Assembly: GCA_964555645.1 (NCBI GenBank)
Contig: CAZKTA010000005.1
Location: forward strand, 62,001 to 126,000
From: DTLC01 sp964555645
GTDB lineage: Bacteria; Verrucomicrobiota; Verrucomicrobiia; Limisphaerales; DTLC01
DNA: 64,000 nt
Direction: 5' to 3'
The position numbers were made by a program, and so were the translations under genes. The notes beneath the pieces were generated by a model that had not been told where the DNA came from, ran no database searches, and saw nothing but the letters and a program-made list of their open reading frames with translations. Shown here piece by piece: positions 9,345 to 18,197 of this stretch. Each line of letters starts with the position of its first letter. The first letter of the stretch is position 1.

Positions 9345-10493
9345 CTAGGCTTTGCCGAGCGATGGACTAGCGATTTCGATCATGGTTTGTTGGAGTAAAA
9401 AGCGCGCGTCAAGGTCGCTGTAGATAAGTTTTTGATTGCATTGCAACAACAGGTCCATAGCACGGATGAGCTCGTCCAGCGAATACTTGTCTGACTGCTG
9501 AACAGCTTTGAAAAGCACGTATGGATGCACTGCAAGCGGGTTGAACCTGTGATCTAGCGGTAAGCGTTCTTGAGGCACGTTTTCAAGCAACCGACGGAAG
9601 TCTTCAAAGGATTGTGTGCGTTTCAACCAGCCCGCACGCAGCATTTCTTTGGCGAAGATCATTGCCCTGATTTTCGCCACTAGACCACTTAACAGGCCGA
9701 ACTCAGACTTTTCCTTGTCGAATTGCATTTCCCAAAGTTCCTCATCTAAACAGCGTAGTAGCCGCGACAGGTCGCGTGCGCCCAGTGCGTCGGCCAACGC
9801 AAATGCACGTGCGTGCTTGTTACGAATGCAAACCGCCTCAACGTCTTGGGCCTGAATTTTGGGTCGATCGCCAACATACAGCACGAGTTTTTGAATCTCG
9901 TTGTTGAGCAACCATTGGTCGGGACCGACCCTGTTGATGAGACCTGCAAGTGCTTCATCGGTGATTTGCTTTTTATGAGCGCTTACTTGTTGTTTGACGA
10001 ACTCTTCGGCCTGTTTCTCCCAATTCTTATCATCGAGAGACCAGCCAGAAAAAATTTCGATCCTGCCAATTTTGTCGATGACCTTCGTAAACGTCCTGCG
10101 CCGGTCAATGTCAGTTGCACTAATAAGAAGCTTGACGTTGCCGGGCCGAGACCAATCGAACTGTTCCAGCTCGTGTGCTAGCGCGCTTAGCGCGTCAGTC
10201 GCAATTTGCGCAGTCGCAACACGCTCGGTCCCGAGGAAATTACATTGGCGCAGCCAGATTACTTTGGCAGAGCCAAAAAACGGCAGCGTAAAAAGTGCTT
10301 CACGCACTCGCGAAATGACTTTAAGTGCTTCTTCAGCCTTTGCAACCGTGCCGTCAATAATTTCGTGGTCAAAACCACCGACCTGCTCACACCACTCCTG
10401 ATAAATGTGCTTGGCGCGCTCCGCTACAGCGAATTCATTTTCACCACAAACCAATATGATCGCCGACGCACGCTTGCTGGTGTTTTTGGCCAT
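9345..10493 (-). CDS. holA: DNA polymerase III subunit delta
   Basis: A 382-residue HolA homologue. The N-terminal third begins with IILVCGENEFAVAERAKHIY, the family form of the opening strand and helix of the AAA+-like fold. The middle contains ALFTLPFFGSAKVIWLRQ and DQWLLNNEIQKLVLYVGD (conserved NEI-KL element near residue 210). The C-terminal third is the helical collar domain ending in a leucine-rich helix before LLQQTMIE. Delta opens the sliding clamp within the clamp loader. Length is slightly above the usual 340-350, mainly in the loop around residues 75-95. It follows the bifunctional-nuclease gene by 10 bases on the same strand, so the two are probably co-transcribed. Confidence 0.9.
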   Translation of the reverse strand: MAKNTSKRASAIILVCGENEFAVAERAKHIYQEWCEQVGGFDHEIIDGTVAKAEEALKVISRVREALFTLPFFGSAKVIWLRQCNFLGTERVATAQIATDALSALAHELEQFDWSRPGNVKLLISATDIDRRRTFTKVIDKIGRIEIFSGWSLDDKNWEKQAEEFVKQQVSAHKKQITDEALAGLINRVGPDQWLLNNEIQKLVLYVGDRPKIQAQDVEAVCIRNKHARAFALADALGARDLSRLLRCLDEELWEMQFDKEKSEFGLLSGLVAKIRAMIFAKEMLRAGWLKRTQSFEDFRRLLENVPQERLPLDHRFNPLAVHPYVLFKAVQQSDKYSLDELIRAMDLLLQCNQKLIYSDLDARFLLQQTMIEIASPSLGKA

Positions 10494-10503
10494 GCACGCC
10501 CTT

Positions 10504-10971
10504 TTAGAATTCGGGTTCTGAGTCGGACTCGCTGCTGGCTTCGTTGATGCGATCGAGCACCTCGCTCATGTCTTCGACTTGTTCCCACAGGGTTGAGGAG
10601 ACGTAGATCGGGCGTTTTTGTGCCGTTGCAAGCGCAATGCAATCGCTCGGGCGCGCATCAAGCTCGACGATCTTACGGCCGAGCTCGTTTTGCTCTTGCA
10701 AGATCAGGCGTGCGTAATAGGTCGAGTTCTTTAGCTCGGTGATCACCACGCGCTCGATTGTTATCCCAAAAGCCTTGAAAATGTTGGTTATCAAATCGTG
10801 TGTGAGTGGCCGTTCCTTTGGTGTATCGTGCATGAACATGCTGATGACTGCTCCTATTTGCGGCTCGACGTTGATGACAAAAACCTTATCGTCGTTGCCA
10901 ATAAAAATGGCGCACCCCGATTGCATGGCCACTATTCGACGTACCTGCACCGGGATTACATCGTTCTTCAT
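10504..10971 (-). CDS. Bifunctional nuclease (BFN/DUF151) family protein
   Basis: A 155-residue cytosolic protein of the DUF151 family. Diagnostic segments are the central RPLTHDLITNIFKAFGI, then ITELKNSTYYARLIL and LDARPSDCIALATAQKRPIYVS, where the ARPSD-A-A element is the family signature. Homologues in plants have DNase and RNase activity; in bacteria the role is unclear. The last 15 residues are acidic and serine-rich (ASSESDSEPEF). It lies 10 bases upstream of holA on the minus strand and is divergent from the glycerol-1-phosphate dehydrogenase gene. Confidence 0.85.
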   Translation of the reverse strand: MKNDVIPVQVRRIVAMQSGCAIFIGNDDKVFVINVEPQIGAVISMFMHDTPKERPLTHDLITNIFKAFGITIERVVITELKNSTYYARLILQEQNELGRKIVELDARPSDCIALATAQKRPIYVSSTLWEQVEDMSEVLDRINEASSESDSEPEF

Positions 10972-11370
10972 GCCAAAACTCTAACCTTTGGCATGCAAAA
11001 GGCAAGCTGACTTTTACAGCGGCTACAATTGTACAATAGCCAAAACAGTATCGCGCCTGCTGCTTTGGTGTCGGACTCGGTTCTAGCCCGTATCAGCGCG
11101 CTTCTTTACTTACAAACAGCTCGATGGCTCAAGCAGCCATCCATAACATGGGACCTGACAGGGCTTTAGTTTGGCTTGTATGCCTGTGCAACATCAAATG
11201 CGCCCAGTAACAGGCCAAAACTGCCACCCGCAGGAGTTATTATTGAATCTTCGCTCTATCTGGCGCGTGAGGTTTGGCAGTCGACAGGGCAAATAAACAA
11301 GGCCGGAAAAAAACAGCGTGTTTCTGATTTTTTGCTTTGTCGCTGCAGAGGCAGATGCAAAGGCGAGCGT
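10972..11370. other. Divergent intergenic region with a 10-bp palindrome
   Basis: About 400 bases between the divergent bifunctional-nuclease and glycerol-1-phosphate dehydrogenase genes; it should hold promoters for both. A perfect palindrome ATTGTACAAT lies at 11028-11037, flanked by GCT and AGC arms, and could be an operator. The dehydrogenase frame stays open upstream to 11176, but residues before the ATG at 11371 have no family character. Nothing else stands out. Confidence 0.4.
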
Positions 11371-12579
11371 ATGACCTGCCAACCCGCCACATTTTCGGTT
11401 ACCGATGCGCTGCATGTTGCAAGAGACACACGCGCCCTTGAACTGGGTACGGCTGTCATAGAGCGGACACCGACGGTTTTCCGAAGGTTGTTCGGCGACG
11501 GACCGGCCGTCTTGGTGGCGGACCAAAACACTTTCGCCGCTGCTGGAAAGGCGCTCCAGGCGGCCTTTAAGGGGGCAAGGCACAAGATTGTTGACCATTT
11601 CATATTTGAAGAACCGTATTTGCACGCCGACTATCAGTACGTAACGAAACTTGAAACAGCGTTGCGCCAGAGAAAGGCTATACCGATTGCAGTCGGTAGC
11701 GGCACAATCAACGACCTGACAAAGCTCGCCTCGTATCGGGCTGGTCTCCCATACATATGCGTCCCTACAGCGGCTTCGATGGACGGTTACACTGCTTTTG
11801 GTGCTTCGATCACGTTTAATGGACTGAAGCAGACACTCACGTGCCCGGCCCCAAGCGCGGTCATAGCAGATTTGAATATTATAAGGGATGCGCCGTCGCC
11901 GATGAATGTGTGGGGGTATGCAGATTTGCTGGCCAAATTTACCGCAGGCGCGGATTGGATCCTGGCTGAAGCACTTGGTGTCGAACCGGTTGATCCACAA
12001 GCGTGGGCGATTGCGCAGGGCCGACTGCGTGAACTTACTGCAGACCCGGTCGGCGTAAAGCGTCGCGATCGAGTAGCTGTGAGGAGGTTGGTTGAGGGGT
12101 TACTTCTCTCGGGCTTTGCGATGCAGTCGGCTCAATCGAGTCGGCCGGCCTCCGGTGCTGAGCATCATTTTAGTCATCTCTGGGACATGCAGTGTCACGT
12201 GTACAACGGCCAACCCCCTTGGCATGGGTTCAAGGTGGGCATTGGCGCGTTGGCTACGAGTGCATTGTACGAGGAACTTCTGGAGTCGCCCCTGCATGAG
12301 CTTGATGTCAATGCTTGTTGTGCGATGTGGCCGGACATGGACACCTGGACCGCTCGCGTTAATCAATGGTTCACGGATAGACCCTTGGCCGAACACGCGG
12401 CACGTGAACTTAGCGCAAAACGCGTTTCCCGTGAAGAGTTGATGGCCCAAATGAAAGCGCCCGTAGTATTTGGCCCGGGCTTCATGAACGTTTGCGTGCG
12501 CAATTATTGCCTTTCGACATCCTCAAACGAATGCTCGAGGAAGCAGGCGCACCTTGTGAGCCTGAGCAAATCGGCATAA
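11371..12579 (+). CDS. sn-glycerol-1-phosphate dehydrogenase (AraM/EgsA-like), 3' end frameshifted
   Basis: An iron-containing-alcohol-dehydrogenase-fold enzyme that should reduce dihydroxyacetone phosphate to sn-glycerol-1-phosphate with NAD(P)H. Family marks include VAVGSGTIND-like IAVGSGTINDLTKL (dinucleotide binding), YICVPTAASMDGYTAFGAS, the metal-ligand regions GYADLLAKF, SGAEHHFSHLWDM and PPWHGFKVGIG. The ATG at 11371 fits the N-terminus; the longer open frame from 11176 does not. After FGPGF near 12480 the frame yields an unrelated tail, while the expected C-terminus continues in another frame (see the 12480-12740 entry). As read, the protein lacks about 85 native residues. The enzyme is the archaeal lipid-backbone type, though bacterial AraM relatives exist. 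An MFS transporter follows. Confidence 0.88.
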   Translation: MTCQPATFSVTDALHVARDTRALELGTAVIERTPTVFRRLFGDGPAVLVADQNTFAAAGKALQAAFKGARHKIVDHFIFEEPYLHADYQYVTKLETALRQRKAIPIAVGSGTINDLTKLASYRAGLPYICVPTAASMDGYTAFGASITFNGLKQTLTCPAPSAVIADLNIIRDAPSPMNVWGYADLLAKFTAGADWILAEALGVEPVDPQAWAIAQGRLRELTADPVGVKRRDRVAVRRLVEGLLLSGFAMQSAQSSRPASGAEHHFSHLWDMQCHVYNGQPPWHGFKVGIGALATSALYEELLESPLHELDVNACCAMWPDMDTWTARVNQWFTDRPLAEHAARELSAKRVSREELMAQMKAPVVFGPGFMNVCVRNYCLSTSSNECSRKQAHLVSLSKSA

Positions 12580-12740
12580 CACGCGTCCGTCTTAGGCAAA
12601 GTTACTGGCAGGCCTTTTGCATACGCCGCAGGTTTACGGTATTGGACCTTGCTGTGCGTGCAAACGTGTTAAATGTATGTCTGGACAGGGTCTTCGGCCC
12701 GACAGGACGTTGGCCTGTAGAACACGCCGCGGCCCGCTGA
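12480..12740 (+). pseudogene. Displaced C-terminal segment of the glycerol-1-phosphate dehydrogenase
   Basis: Reading from 12480 in the frame one base back from the main one gives LHERLRAQLLPFDILKRMLE followed by a typical AraM-like end (EEAGAPCEPEQIGI, RQSYWQAFCIRRRFTVLDLA, FGPTGRWP) and a TGA at 12738-12740. It joins the upstream frame if the C at 12480 is counted twice, so one base appears to be missing around GGGCTTC. Restored, the enzyme would be about 456 residues. Either a sequencing deletion, a real mutation, or less likely a -1 programmed slip would explain it; no classical slippery heptamer is present. Confidence 0.75.
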
Positions 12741-12798
12741 CACCGCACCAGAACGATGAGTGGCACCTTTGTTTGGCTAAATTTGCTTCTTCGGTGGC

Positions 12799-14055
12799 GT
12801 GACCGCGTGTTGGGCATGTTCAGGCCTGCCCCCGGCAATTCCGTTGGAAACGACTGACCCAGCCAAAATCGAGGCGTTGCATCGTGCGTGGCAACTGCGT
12901 GTGATGATCGCCGCGATCCTCGGTTACGCAACTTTTTACCTCGTGCGCAAAAACCTGAGCGTGGCCATGCCGGTTATGGAACGTGACCTTGGGATCGCAA
13001 AAGCAGATCTAGGGTTATTCCTTACGCTGCACGGCCTGCTCTACGGGGTGTCAAAACTGATCAATGGCGTCATTGGCGACCACAGTCATGCGCGCACGTT
13101 CATGGTTACGGGGTTAGTTCTCTCTGCATTGACCAACGTGATTTTTGGCATGAGCACTGGCACGGTCGCGTTCGGGTTGTTGTGGATGCTCAACGGTTGG
13201 TTTCAAGGTATGGGCTACCCACCATGCGGGCGGTTGATGGCACACTGGATCCCACCGAGCGAGCTGGCAACAAAAATGTCAATTTGGAACGCGTCAACCA
13301 ACATCGGCGCAGGCGCGGTTGTTGTGTTGTGCGGATACCTCATCAGCGCGTTTGGCGACTGGCGATTATGTTTCTTTGCACTTGCCGCAATAGCCATGCT
13401 TTGCGCCCTCGGGCTTTGGTTCGTGTTGCCGGACACGCCGCGATCGGTCGGGCTGCCTGATGTCGAGGGGGCCAAGATAAAATGTGTTGACCAGAAAGCA
13501 AATGACTGGAAGTCCATCCTGGTTCGGGACGTGTTTACAAATCCGTGGATTTGGCTGCTGGCGATCGCGAACTTTTTCATCTACAGCATACGCTTTGCGG
13601 TGCTCGATTGGGGGCCGACCTTTTTGTCGCAGCAAAAGCATCTAGAGCTGCAGCATGCTGGCTGGATCGTCGCGGGGTTCGAGGTCTCGGGCATGTGCGG
13701 CGCGATGGTTGGTGGTTTGTTGACGGACCGATTGTTCGGTGGGGGGCGGTGCTTCCGTTCAAGTGTGTTTTACATGGCGCTGACAGGCATGGCGGTTTTC
13801 ATTTTCTGGAAAGCGGCCGGGCATTCGTTTTATCTGAACGCAATTCTGTTGTGCGTAACCGGGTTTTTCGTCTATGGGCCACAGTGTCTGCTGAGTATCG
13901 GCGCTACGAACCTCGCTACAAAACGCGCGGCTGCGAGCGCTGTTGGCTTGGTCGGTCTATTCGGGTACTTAAGTACAACACTTTCGGGTTGGGGCTGGGC
14001 AAGCTCGTCCAAATCTACGGCTGGGATGCTGGGTTTGGCGGCATGGTCATCGTAG
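12799..14055 (+). CDS. MFS transporter, organophosphate/sugar-phosphate (GlpT/UhpC-like), 3' end frameshifted
   Basis: A twelve-helix major facilitator of the organophosphate:phosphate antiporter type. Visible marks are YATFYLVRKNLSVAMPVM in helix 1, LTLHGLLYGVSKLINGVIGD between helices 2 and 3, WMLNGWFQGMGYPPCGRLM in helix 4-5 and the central loop LPDTPRSVGLP. Relatives exchange glycerol-3-phosphate or hexose phosphates for phosphate. Position after a glycerol-1-phosphate dehydrogenase suggests a glycerol-phosphate-type substrate. The frame departs from the family after LSGWG near 13995 and stops early at 14055; the expected end lies in another frame. The GTG start at 12799 gives an odd Cys-rich leader; an ATG at 12816 in a different frame begins MFRPAP and would join if one C of the C5 run at about 12829-12833 were surplus. 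Confidence 0.85.
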   Translation: MTACWACSGLPPAIPLETTDPAKIEALHRAWQLRVMIAAILGYATFYLVRKNLSVAMPVMERDLGIAKADLGLFLTLHGLLYGVSKLINGVIGDHSHARTFMVTGLVLSALTNVIFGMSTGTVAFGLLWMLNGWFQGMGYPPCGRLMAHWIPPSELATKMSIWNASTNIGAGAVVVLCGYLISAFGDWRLCFFALAAIAMLCALGLWFVLPDTPRSVGLPDVEGAKIKCVDQKANDWKSILVRDVFTNPWIWLLAIANFFIYSIRFAVLDWGPTFLSQQKHLELQHAGWIVAGFEVSGMCGAMVGGLLTDRLFGGGRCFRSSVFYMALTGMAVFIFWKAAGHSFYLNAILLCVTGFFVYGPQCLLSIGATNLATKRAAASAVGLVGLFGYLSTTLSGWGWASSSKSTAGMLGLAAWSS

Positions 14056-14177
14056 CAGCCTTGGGGACGGCAACTTGCCTGCTTGGATGGAATGCGAAAC
14101 CGCACGGGTACGCGACTGAAAATGCAGAGCGCGCGGCATCAAACTCGCAGACCTGTGCTGAGTGCAGGCCAAGGTAA
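13995..14177 (+). pseudogene. Displaced C-terminal segment of the MFS transporter
   Basis: From 13995 the alternative frame reads LGKLVQIYGWDAGFGGMVIV and then a last membrane helix (VAALGTATCLLGW) and a polar tail to the TAA at 14175-14177. This is the normal last helix for the family and follows the LSGWG of the main frame if the C at 13995 is read twice. One base is apparently missing in GGGGCTGGGC. The defect type and context (after a GGC codon) match the one in the preceding gene. Confidence 0.75.
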
Positions 14178-14321
14178 GGCGGGCGGCGCATTGGCTTAGC
14201 ACATGTCGGGCTTGCAGGTGACGCAATAGTGGGGGCGCGAGTCTGCCTTGCGAAACGTCAAATCTCTAACCCACAGGCGAGCTCCTTGGCAGTGGGAAAA
14301 CCTTCTGCAAAAAGGTAAAAC

Positions 14322-16046
14322 TCACTTGCTCGGTTCAGGCAGGACCGCAGCAAGTGCATAAACCAAGGCAGCGTTCCAATTAATGGCAATCTCGTTGCTT
14401 CGATAGTCTTCGAGCACGTCCTGCCAGTTGGTTGCGCCGCGATGCGATCCCCCAACGAGATAACCTGGCCACGGGTCAGCGGCATTGTCGGTGGCAGACC
14501 TCCTGTCATGCGGATTTTTAGATGGCAGAAACCCAAGACCGGTTACAAATGAGCGCCCATAATAATTTCGCCCAAACAAATGGTTTAGCGCGTCGAGGCA
14601 TGTATGGCGATACACCTCGTTACGCGTGATGCGGTAGGCAGTGTGCAACAAGACAGTTTGGCGTGCAACACCGCCGTTGCACCCCCAGTAGTAACGTGTG
14701 CCGAGTGGTCTAGCGTAACCGTGCGTTTGTGCCGTGCGCACGATCGCATCTGCTGTTACGATTAAATTAGATCTGACCTGCGCGAGCAATGTTTCGTCGC
14801 GGCCAGGCCGGCAGGACGACAGATAGGTCACCAAGCCCAGGTTGCGCACATCCGGCCAGTCGAAGTCGTGGTGCCATTGCGTGCGGATCAGACTGACGCG
14901 TGCTTCCAAGTCGGCCAAATAAGCTGCTTCGCCGGTGGTTTCCCAAAGCTCGGCGGCGGCCCAGAGCCGGTTTTGGGGTTCCGCACCAGGGGTCAGGTTT
15001 GGGTTATTGCCCGCAGGGGCGAATTCATATGTGCCAGTTTTGAATGCCGATTGATCCGCTGGATGGTACTTTGGATGTGCCTTCAAAAAGGCGTAACTTT
15101 TTTTTGCCGCCTGCAAACATCTGTCTGCGAATGCAGCATCGTAGGGCCGGTAAATCCGCGCGGCTTGGCCCATCATACCCACGAAAACGGCTGTTGCCTC
15201 GCTTCCCCACGGGGTGAAATAGCGCTCGGTGAGTTCGTCTTCTGGTTTAATCCAGCCACAGAACTCGCGTGTTGAAAGTTTGTGGTAAACGGCGCCGTCA
15301 GGTGCTTGCATCTTGAGGAGCCAGTCAAGCTCCCACTTTATCTCGGCCAAGAAATCCGGTAGCGACCCGCCTGACTCAGGGATATCGAGTTTGATTGGCA
15401 GAATTTTGGCGGCAAAATCTTCCCATGCACGCAACAGAACGCCAACTGTGACACCTGCATTGACGACGTATTTATTGTAATCGCCTGCGTCATGCCAGCC
15501 GCCTGTGCCGTCTTTGTGGACGTGTTCACCCGTCACAAAGTCTAGCCACGCATCGTTAGTGTGGCATGGGCCGTGTTCATAGCGTTGTCCGTTGTACATG
15601 GCGGTGACTGCAGTGCCACACCGCCACAAATAAAAGCCGCGCATTACGACGTAAAAAGGCTCGCGGTAAACATCGTCGGCTACACGGAACGACGCCGATT
15701 TACCGACACTAGGCACGACAAGCTGGTACGTGCCCGGATTGGTCAGGCTCGAAAAATCCGCCCAATAAAGTTTCTCTTTTGTGTCCGCGTTAGCGATCGA
15801 ACCGGTAACTAAACCGCTGAAAACATTAGACCCATCAGACACACGAATGACGTTGAAATTGGTGCATTGTAAGGCAATTGAAGCGACTTTGGGCGCTTTT
15901 GACAGGTAACCCAATGTGTTGAGTCGGATCATCGTGGTCGGTTCAGCCGAAGCACGTAGGCTTGCAACCAACAGACAAGCAGCCATGAGACTTGACCGTT
16001 TACCGATACGAGACGTGTTTCTTTCGTTAGATTGCGTTTTTTTCAT
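14322..16046 (-). CDS. Secreted glycoside hydrolase family 9 enzyme
   Basis: From the ATG at 16046 this is a 574-residue protein with a signal peptide (SSLMAACLLVASLRASA). An Ig-like CelD_N domain follows (IRLNTLGYLSKAPKVASIAL to about residue 110), then an alpha/alpha-barrel GH9 domain. Catalytic elements are present: GGWHDAGDYNKYVVN (the two Asp that hold the water), the substrate-site HLFGRNYYGRSFVTGLG, and the late Glu in YRSNEIAINWNAALVYALA. GH9 enzymes are mostly endo-beta-1,4-glucanases; some act on other beta-glucans. The start at 16118 would place 24 extra residues before the signal and is unlikely. It is divergent from the symporter gene, within a run of plant-polysaccharide genes. 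Confidence 0.88.
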   Translation of the reverse strand: MKKTQSNERNTSRIGKRSSLMAACLLVASLRASAEPTTMIRLNTLGYLSKAPKVASIALQCTNFNVIRVSDGSNVFSGLVTGSIANADTKEKLYWADFSSLTNPGTYQLVVPSVGKSASFRVADDVYREPFYVVMRGFYLWRCGTAVTAMYNGQRYEHGPCHTNDAWLDFVTGEHVHKDGTGGWHDAGDYNKYVVNAGVTVGVLLRAWEDFAAKILPIKLDIPESGGSLPDFLAEIKWELDWLLKMQAPDGAVYHKLSTREFCGWIKPEDELTERYFTPWGSEATAVFVGMMGQAARIYRPYDAAFADRCLQAAKKSYAFLKAHPKYHPADQSAFKTGTYEFAPAGNNPNLTPGAEPQNRLWAAAELWETTGEAAYLADLEARVSLIRTQWHHDFDWPDVRNLGLVTYLSSCRPGRDETLLAQVRSNLIVTADAIVRTAQTHGYARPLGTRYYWGCNGGVARQTVLLHTAYRITRNEVYRHTCLDALNHLFGRNYYGRSFVTGLGFLPSKNPHDRRSATDNAADPWPGYLVGGSHRGATNWQDVLEDYRSNEIAINWNAALVYALAAVLPEPSK

Positions 16047-16373
16047 GATAAGCGCACTGCAGACAAGCAAACATGAGATATTTGCCCCCCGCAAGTCATC
16101 AATTCGCATGACATGCACTTTTAGCTCGAGAGGTTACAGTTGTGGCTGTTGAAAAATAGGGTGGCGCCTGTGCTGAGCCGCAGTTGCGCGACTGCATGAT
16201 TATTACCTGGAAATTCCTTGCACGCGAGAGCTGGTGTTGTTATTGAACGCACGCCAACGCAAGTAGTTGATGGCTCTAGTATAGACTTGGCGTTGTTGCA
16301 TGCTGCGCGAGAGATTTGAGTGTGTAGCGTAAAAGACCGTTGTGCGTAAATACGGCCTTACACGAAAGCCAAA
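16047..16373. promoter_or_regulatory. Divergent control region between the GH9 and symporter genes
   Basis: About 327 bases separate the two divergent starts, so promoters for both genes must lie here. I could not pick a convincing -35/-10 pair or operator. No coding or RNA feature was seen. Confidence 0.35.
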
Positions 16374-18197
16374 ATGGAATCGTTCAAGTTCAATTGGATT
16401 GATCTGGCAATCATCTTCGGTTACTTCGCGGCGATGGTTGGCATAGGCGTGGCCGTGATGAAGCGGGCTTCAAGAGGTGTGCACGCGTATTTTCTTGCGG
16501 GGCGTGCATTGCCTTGGTGGGTGCTCGGCATTTCCAACGCATCTGCGATGTGGGACATCACAGGCACGATGTGGCTTGTGTACAATCTGTTTGTTTACGG
16601 GCTTAAAGGAACATGGTTGCCGTGGCTCTGGCCGACGTTTAACCAGATCATCCTGATGATCTATCTTGCTCGATGGATACGCCGTTCGGGTGTGTTGACT
16701 GGAGCGGAGTGGATCACAACCCGGTTCGGCACAGGTCACGGCGGCGAGTTATCGCGCTTGATCATAGTCATATTCGCATTGGTAAGTGTTGTGTTTTTCA
16801 TCGGGTATGACTTTCAAGGCATGGGCAAATTTTCAAAGACGTTTTTGCCGTGGGACATTTCCGCAAATGCGTATGCGGCAATCGTAATGGGCATCACGGC
16901 CATTTACGTATTGCTGGGTGGAATGATAAGCGTCGTGATAACGGATCTTGCACAGTTTTTCATCATGGCAATTTGCGCGGTGATCATAGCGGGAATCGCT
17001 ATGGCTAAAGTTTCAGCCGCCGAGATAGCTGGGCTCGTGCCTGAAGGTTGGGGGAATATCGGTTTTGGTTGGAAGCTGGACCTTGATTGGTCGGGTTTGA
17101 TCCCCGCCCTAAATGAAAACATAGGGCGCGACGGTTATGGGTTCTTCGGTTGTTTTTTCATGGCGATGGTGTTTAAAGGTTTGCTTGTAAGCATAGCTGG
17201 GCCGGCACCGAACTACGACATGCAACGGATTTTGGCTGCGCGCACGCCGCGTGAGGCGGGTCTGATGAGCGGTATAGTCTCAGCTTGTTTATTACCGCGT
17301 TGGATTTTGGTTGCCGGCATAACGTTGCTTGGACTGAAATTTCTGGGCCCAACGTTCAGGGCTGACGGAGCCAAAATAGACTTCGAAATGGTACTGCCGT
17401 TTGTGATAAAGGAATTCATACCAACGGGGCTGCTGGGGCTGTTAATGGCTGGGCTGCTTGCTGCGTTTATGTCGACGTTTTCGGCCACGTTAAACGCAGG
17501 TGGTGCATACATTGTCAACGACCTTTACAAGCGTTACATCCGGACGGACGCCTCCGGCAAACACTACGTGCTTGTGGGCTACATTGCGCAGGTATTGATT
17601 TTGGGTCTCGGCTTTGCTTTTGGCATGATGGCTGAGTCGGTCAATCAAATGACGCAATGGATAGTTCAGGGACTATGGGGTGGCTATACCGCTGCGAATG
17701 TGTTAAAATGGTACTGGTACAGGCTGAACGGGTTCGGTTACTTCTGGGGAATGTTGACCGGCATTGCCGCTGCGCTTGTTGTGCCGAGGTATTTCCCAAG
17801 CTCTGGTCTTCCAACATTTGCAAGCTTTGGCATCATCCTTGCCATCTCGACCTTAGCGTGTGTATTGGGTAGTTTGCTTACCAAACCCGAAGACGACCAG
17901 ACTCTAAAACGCTTTTACCGGCAGGTTAGGCCGTGGGGTCTATGGGGGCCCGTGCATGATTTGGTGGTTAAGGAAGATCCGTCGTTCAAGCGCAACACGA
18001 ATTTTGGTCGTGACATGCTGAATTGTTTTGTGGGCATGGCGTGGCAGGTGCCGCTTTGGGCTATACCGGTTTACGTGGTATTCAGGAATTGGAAAGCGCT
18101 GTGGATTGTGATCGGTGTGCTTTTTGTAATGACACTGATCCTCAAATTCAACTGGTTTGACAAGCTGGAAAAAGATGAGGAACAACCACCTGTCTAG
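16374..18197 (+). CDS. Sodium:solute symporter family protein
   Basis: A 607-residue SSS-family membrane protein with about 13-14 spans and the LeuT fold. The family start is clear: DLAIIFGYFAAMVGIGVAVM, then SRGVHAYFLAGRALPWWVLG and the unwound helix-1 region SNASAMWDITGTMW. Further marks are ITAIYVLLGGMISVVITDLA at about residue 185 and AFMSTFSATLNAGGAYIVND around residue 365, which matches the conserved sodium-site helix. Relatives carry sugars, amino acids or other organic solutes with sodium. The neighbours are glycoside hydrolases, so a mono- or disaccharide (galactose, galactobiose or a glucan product) is a reasonable inference. Its stop codon overlaps that of the convergent GH2 gene. 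Confidence 0.88.
   Translation: MESFKFNWIDLAIIFGYFAAMVGIGVAVMKRASRGVHAYFLAGRALPWWVLGISNASAMWDITGTMWLVYNLFVYGLKGTWLPWLWPTFNQIILMIYLARWIRRSGVLTGAEWITTRFGTGHGGELSRLIIVIFALVSVVFFIGYDFQGMGKFSKTFLPWDISANAYAAIVMGITAIYVLLGGMISVVITDLAQFFIMAICAVIIAGIAMAKVSAAEIAGLVPEGWGNIGFGWKLDLDWSGLIPALNENIGRDGYGFFGCFFMAMVFKGLLVSIAGPAPNYDMQRILAARTPREAGLMSGIVSACLLPRWILVAGITLLGLKFLGPTFRADGAKIDFEMVLPFVIKEFIPTGLLGLLMAGLLAAFMSTFSATLNAGGAYIVNDLYKRYIRTDASGKHYVLVGYIAQVLILGLGFAFGMMAESVNQMTQWIVQGLWGGYTAANVLKWYWYRLNGFGYFWGMLTGIAAALVVPRYFPSSGLPTFASFGIILAISTLACVLGSLLTKPEDDQTLKRFYRQVRPWGLWGPVHDLVVKEDPSFKRNTNFGRDMLNCFVGMAWQVPLWAIPVYVVFRNWKALWIVIGVLFVMTLILKFNWFDKLEKDEEQPPV

Noticed and set aside
11194..12000. 268-residue minus-strand frame opposite the glycerol-1-phosphate dehydrogenase
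   Set aside because: Antisense to a clear enzyme; the peptide has no coherent domain.
12470..14000. Programmed -1 frameshifting as the cause of the two breaks
   Set aside because: No X-XXY-YYZ slippery heptamer or obvious downstream stem was seen, and both genes would need it near their ends; a missing base is simpler.
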